64,000 nucleotides of DNA, from NCBI RefSeq assembly GCF_024343675.1, contig NZ_RJUD01000009.1:62001-126000 (forward strand). The letters run 5' to 3'. A program made the translations under genes and the position numbers. How positions within the stretch are numbered: position 1 is the first letter of the stretch; each line of letters starts with the position of its first letter. This stretch comes from Lacihabitans sp. CS3-21. Its GTDB lineage: Bacteria > Bacteroidota > Bacteroidia > Cytophagales > Spirosomataceae. Below are positions 62,646 to 64,000 of this stretch, piece after piece. The notes under the pieces are model-generated. The model did no database searches. It was not told the DNA's origin and saw only the letters and a program-made list of their open reading frames with translations.

Positions 62646-63000
62646 TTTATGTTTCTTTAGTGTTACAAAATAAGCGTCATAGAATTGATATTTTTAGCGT
62701 AGAACTACCTAATTTATTTAACGGTAAACTACGGATATGAGACGATTCTGGATTAATAAAGTAACTGGAAACGTGTTTATTCGAGATATTTTATCTTTTA
62801 AGTGCTTATTGGTAAGTAGTTTGTGCGTTTTTATTTTGTTTTGAAACTAGTATGCTATTGTCTTAACTAATAAAAGTGAACGTTAAATATTTTTATTATT
62901 CGGTAAGTAAAAAATTTGGCTGAATTTGGAAATAAAAGATTTACTAGATCTAAGTAAAGTTTAGAAAGGATAAATTTCTAATAATTCTAGCAATAAGGTC

Positions 63001-63017
63001 ACTGATTATTAATCAGT
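63001..63017. repeat. Perfect palindrome ACTGATT-ATT-AATCAGT
   Basis: Arms of 7 bp around 3 nt in the 472-nt gene-free stretch 62646-63117. It is AT-rich and not followed by a clear T run on the minus strand, so a protein-binding site is as likely as a hairpin. I see no other feature in the stretch. Confidence 0.3.
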
Positions 63018-63117
63018 TAAACGCGGTTTTTTTTATTAAAAACACTTTTTTTATTAGTTTTGAAAGAAATCAGGGTGATTCAAAATGCGTTTGAAATGCT
63101 AGGTGCTCGTTTCTGAA

Positions 63118-64000
63118 TTACGCACTTTCATCAAACATGATATCGTCAGCACTACCTATTTTATACAAGGGTTCTTCAAGAGGAAGGGTAAAATAAAAAG
63201 AGGAACCTTCGCCTACTATACTTTCCACCCAAATTTCGCCGCCATTTTTTTCTAAAAATCCCTTAACCAACAATAAACCAATTCCAGCTCCCTTGTTCTT
63301 TTTTCTGGTTTCTGAAAGGCTTTTCATTTGCGGTGTAAACAATTTGCCCATTATTTCCTCCGACATTCCTATGCCAGTATCTTTTATTTGTACAATAATT
63401 CTGTCGTCTTGGGTTTTAGAAGAAATCGTTATTTTTCCTCCTTTTTCAGTGTGTTTTATGGCATTGGAAACTATATTTTGAATAATAGAAACCAACATTT
63501 TACCGTCTGCAAATACTTTGGTATCTGTCTCAATTTCGTGGTGAAGATTTATGGCGTTTATACTGGCGGTTTCCCTTAAAGATTCAAAAACTTTTTCTAT
63601 GTATTCGGTGAGTTTTATTTTTGTTGGAGAAAATACATCAGAAGCGTATTTTATTCTCGCCCATTCCACCAAATAATCGAGCATGTCCAGTTCGTCTACA
63701 GAAGATTTATAGAGCAAATCAAGCATGTGTTGAACGGCCTCAGGCTTCATTTTCTGAAAATTTTCTTTCAAATATTTGGCTGTACCAATAATGGCAGAGA
63801 GTGGGCTCCTCAAATCGTGCGAAAGAATGGCCATAACACTTTCTTTGTGTGTATTAAGGTCTTCTAATTCCCTCACGTACTTCTTTATAGCGTCTTCAGA
63901 TTGTTTTCTGTCTGTAAGGTCACGCAAAATTTTTACAAACCCGAGCAATTCTCCGTCTATACCAATTAGAGGAAATACCAAGCCGTAAGCATAAAAAATA
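63118..64000 (-). CDS. PAS-type sensor histidine kinase, C-terminal part (N-terminus outside window)
   Basis: The frame is open to the right edge, so only the last about 294 residues are seen. They begin inside a PAS/PAC domain (VFPLIGIDGELLGFVKILRDLTDRK). Then comes a HisKA domain with phospho-acceptor His in AILSHDLRSPLSAI, and an ATPase domain with N box (QNIVSNAIKHTE), G1 (IKDTGIGM) and G2 (GAGIGLLLVKGFLE). No receiver domain or membrane segment lies in the visible part. The C-terminus carries a short acidic tail. Partner regulator unknown. Confidence 0.92.
   Translation of the reverse strand, partial: IFYAYGLVFPLIGIDGELLGFVKILRDLTDRKQSEDAIKKYVRELEDLNTHKESVMAILSHDLRSPLSAIIGTAKYLKENFQKMKPEAVQHMLDLLYKSSVDELDMLDYLVEWARIKYASDVFSPTKIKLTEYIEKVFESLRETASINAINLHHEIETDTKVFADGKMLVSIIQNIVSNAIKHTEKGGKITISSKTQDDRIIVQIKDTGIGMSEEIMGKLFTPQMKSLSETRKKNKGAGIGLLLVKGFLEKNGGEIWVESIVGEGSSFYFTLPLEEPLYKIGSADDIMFDESA

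Noticed and set aside
62738-62845. 35-codon plus-strand ORF starting MRRFWINK
   Set aside because: Too short, no hydrophobic or family pattern strong enough, and no terminator or promoter match nearby.
1-64000. CRISPR arrays, tRNA, rRNA, tmRNA, insertion sequences or prophage genes
   Set aside because: No direct-repeat array, cloverleaf-like segment, transposase or integrase was found on reading both strands.

Overview
The window is 64 kb of an AT-rich bacterial chromosome from a Bacteroidota member, most likely a Cytophagales-type organism (inference from gene content). The support is: promoters built on the Bacteroidota -7 element TAnnTTTG, type IX secretion (T9SS) C-terminal sorting domains, a SprB-type repeat, DUF4270 next to glmS and a one-domain glycogen synthase, a bacillithiol-system YtxJ, an RprX/RprY-like two-component pair, and vSGLT-type sugar symport. 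I see no prophage, insertion sequence, CRISPR array, rRNA or tRNA. Most of the window is ordinary core chromosome with lineage-specific loci between.

Layout. 1-2.5 kb: the 5' part of aspS (cut by the window edge), a PspC protein, a small membrane protein and a secreted DsrE-like protein, all on the minus strand. 2.6-11.1 kb: plus-strand genes for two pirins, a secreted M14 carboxypeptidase, a YtcJ-type amidohydrolase, a trypsin-like protease and an acyl-CoA synthetase. 11.3-16.9 kb: an SSS sugar symporter, a two-component operon with DoxX and FKBP genes, a secreted barrel-like protein and DUF4180. 17-25.8 kb: htpG, folD, a DivIVA-folB-MFS cluster, a WD40 protein, a phosphopantetheinyl transferase, ytxJ and panC. 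25.9-33.4 kb: an M23 peptidase, glmS, DUF4270, the one-domain glycogen synthase, an M61 peptidase, rpmH, rnpA and a small membrane protein. 33.5-36.2 kb: S41 protease, tsaB and hpf. 36.4-45.9 kb: an Ig-like secreted protein with a strongly conserved protein of unknown function, a large T9SS M4 metalloprotease, a GNAT protein, a DUF885 lipoprotein and an NTF2-like protein.

46.1-51.1 kb is the most distinctive locus. An ECF sigma factor and a membrane anti-sigma-like TPR protein converge on a lipoprotein and an exported, membrane-anchored TPR-CHAT (caspase-fold) protease. The predicted topologies place both TPR regions and the CHAT domain in the periplasm, so the locus could be an envelope-signalling cascade in which CHAT proteolysis releases the sigma factor. 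That is a hypothesis.

51.2-64 kb: a PepSY-like lipoprotein, a decayed PhnB/VOC pseudogene, a Crp/Fnr regulator followed by a perfect GTGA-N6-TCAC operator in front of a DUF2892 gene, a small lipoprotein, an 8.1-kb gene for a 2715-residue Ig-like surface protein, a previously uncalled 49-residue membrane ORF, and the 3' part of a PAS histidine kinase cut by the right edge.

Several gene starts were moved downstream of the longest possible start, on the basis of signal peptides, family N-termini or promoter positions.
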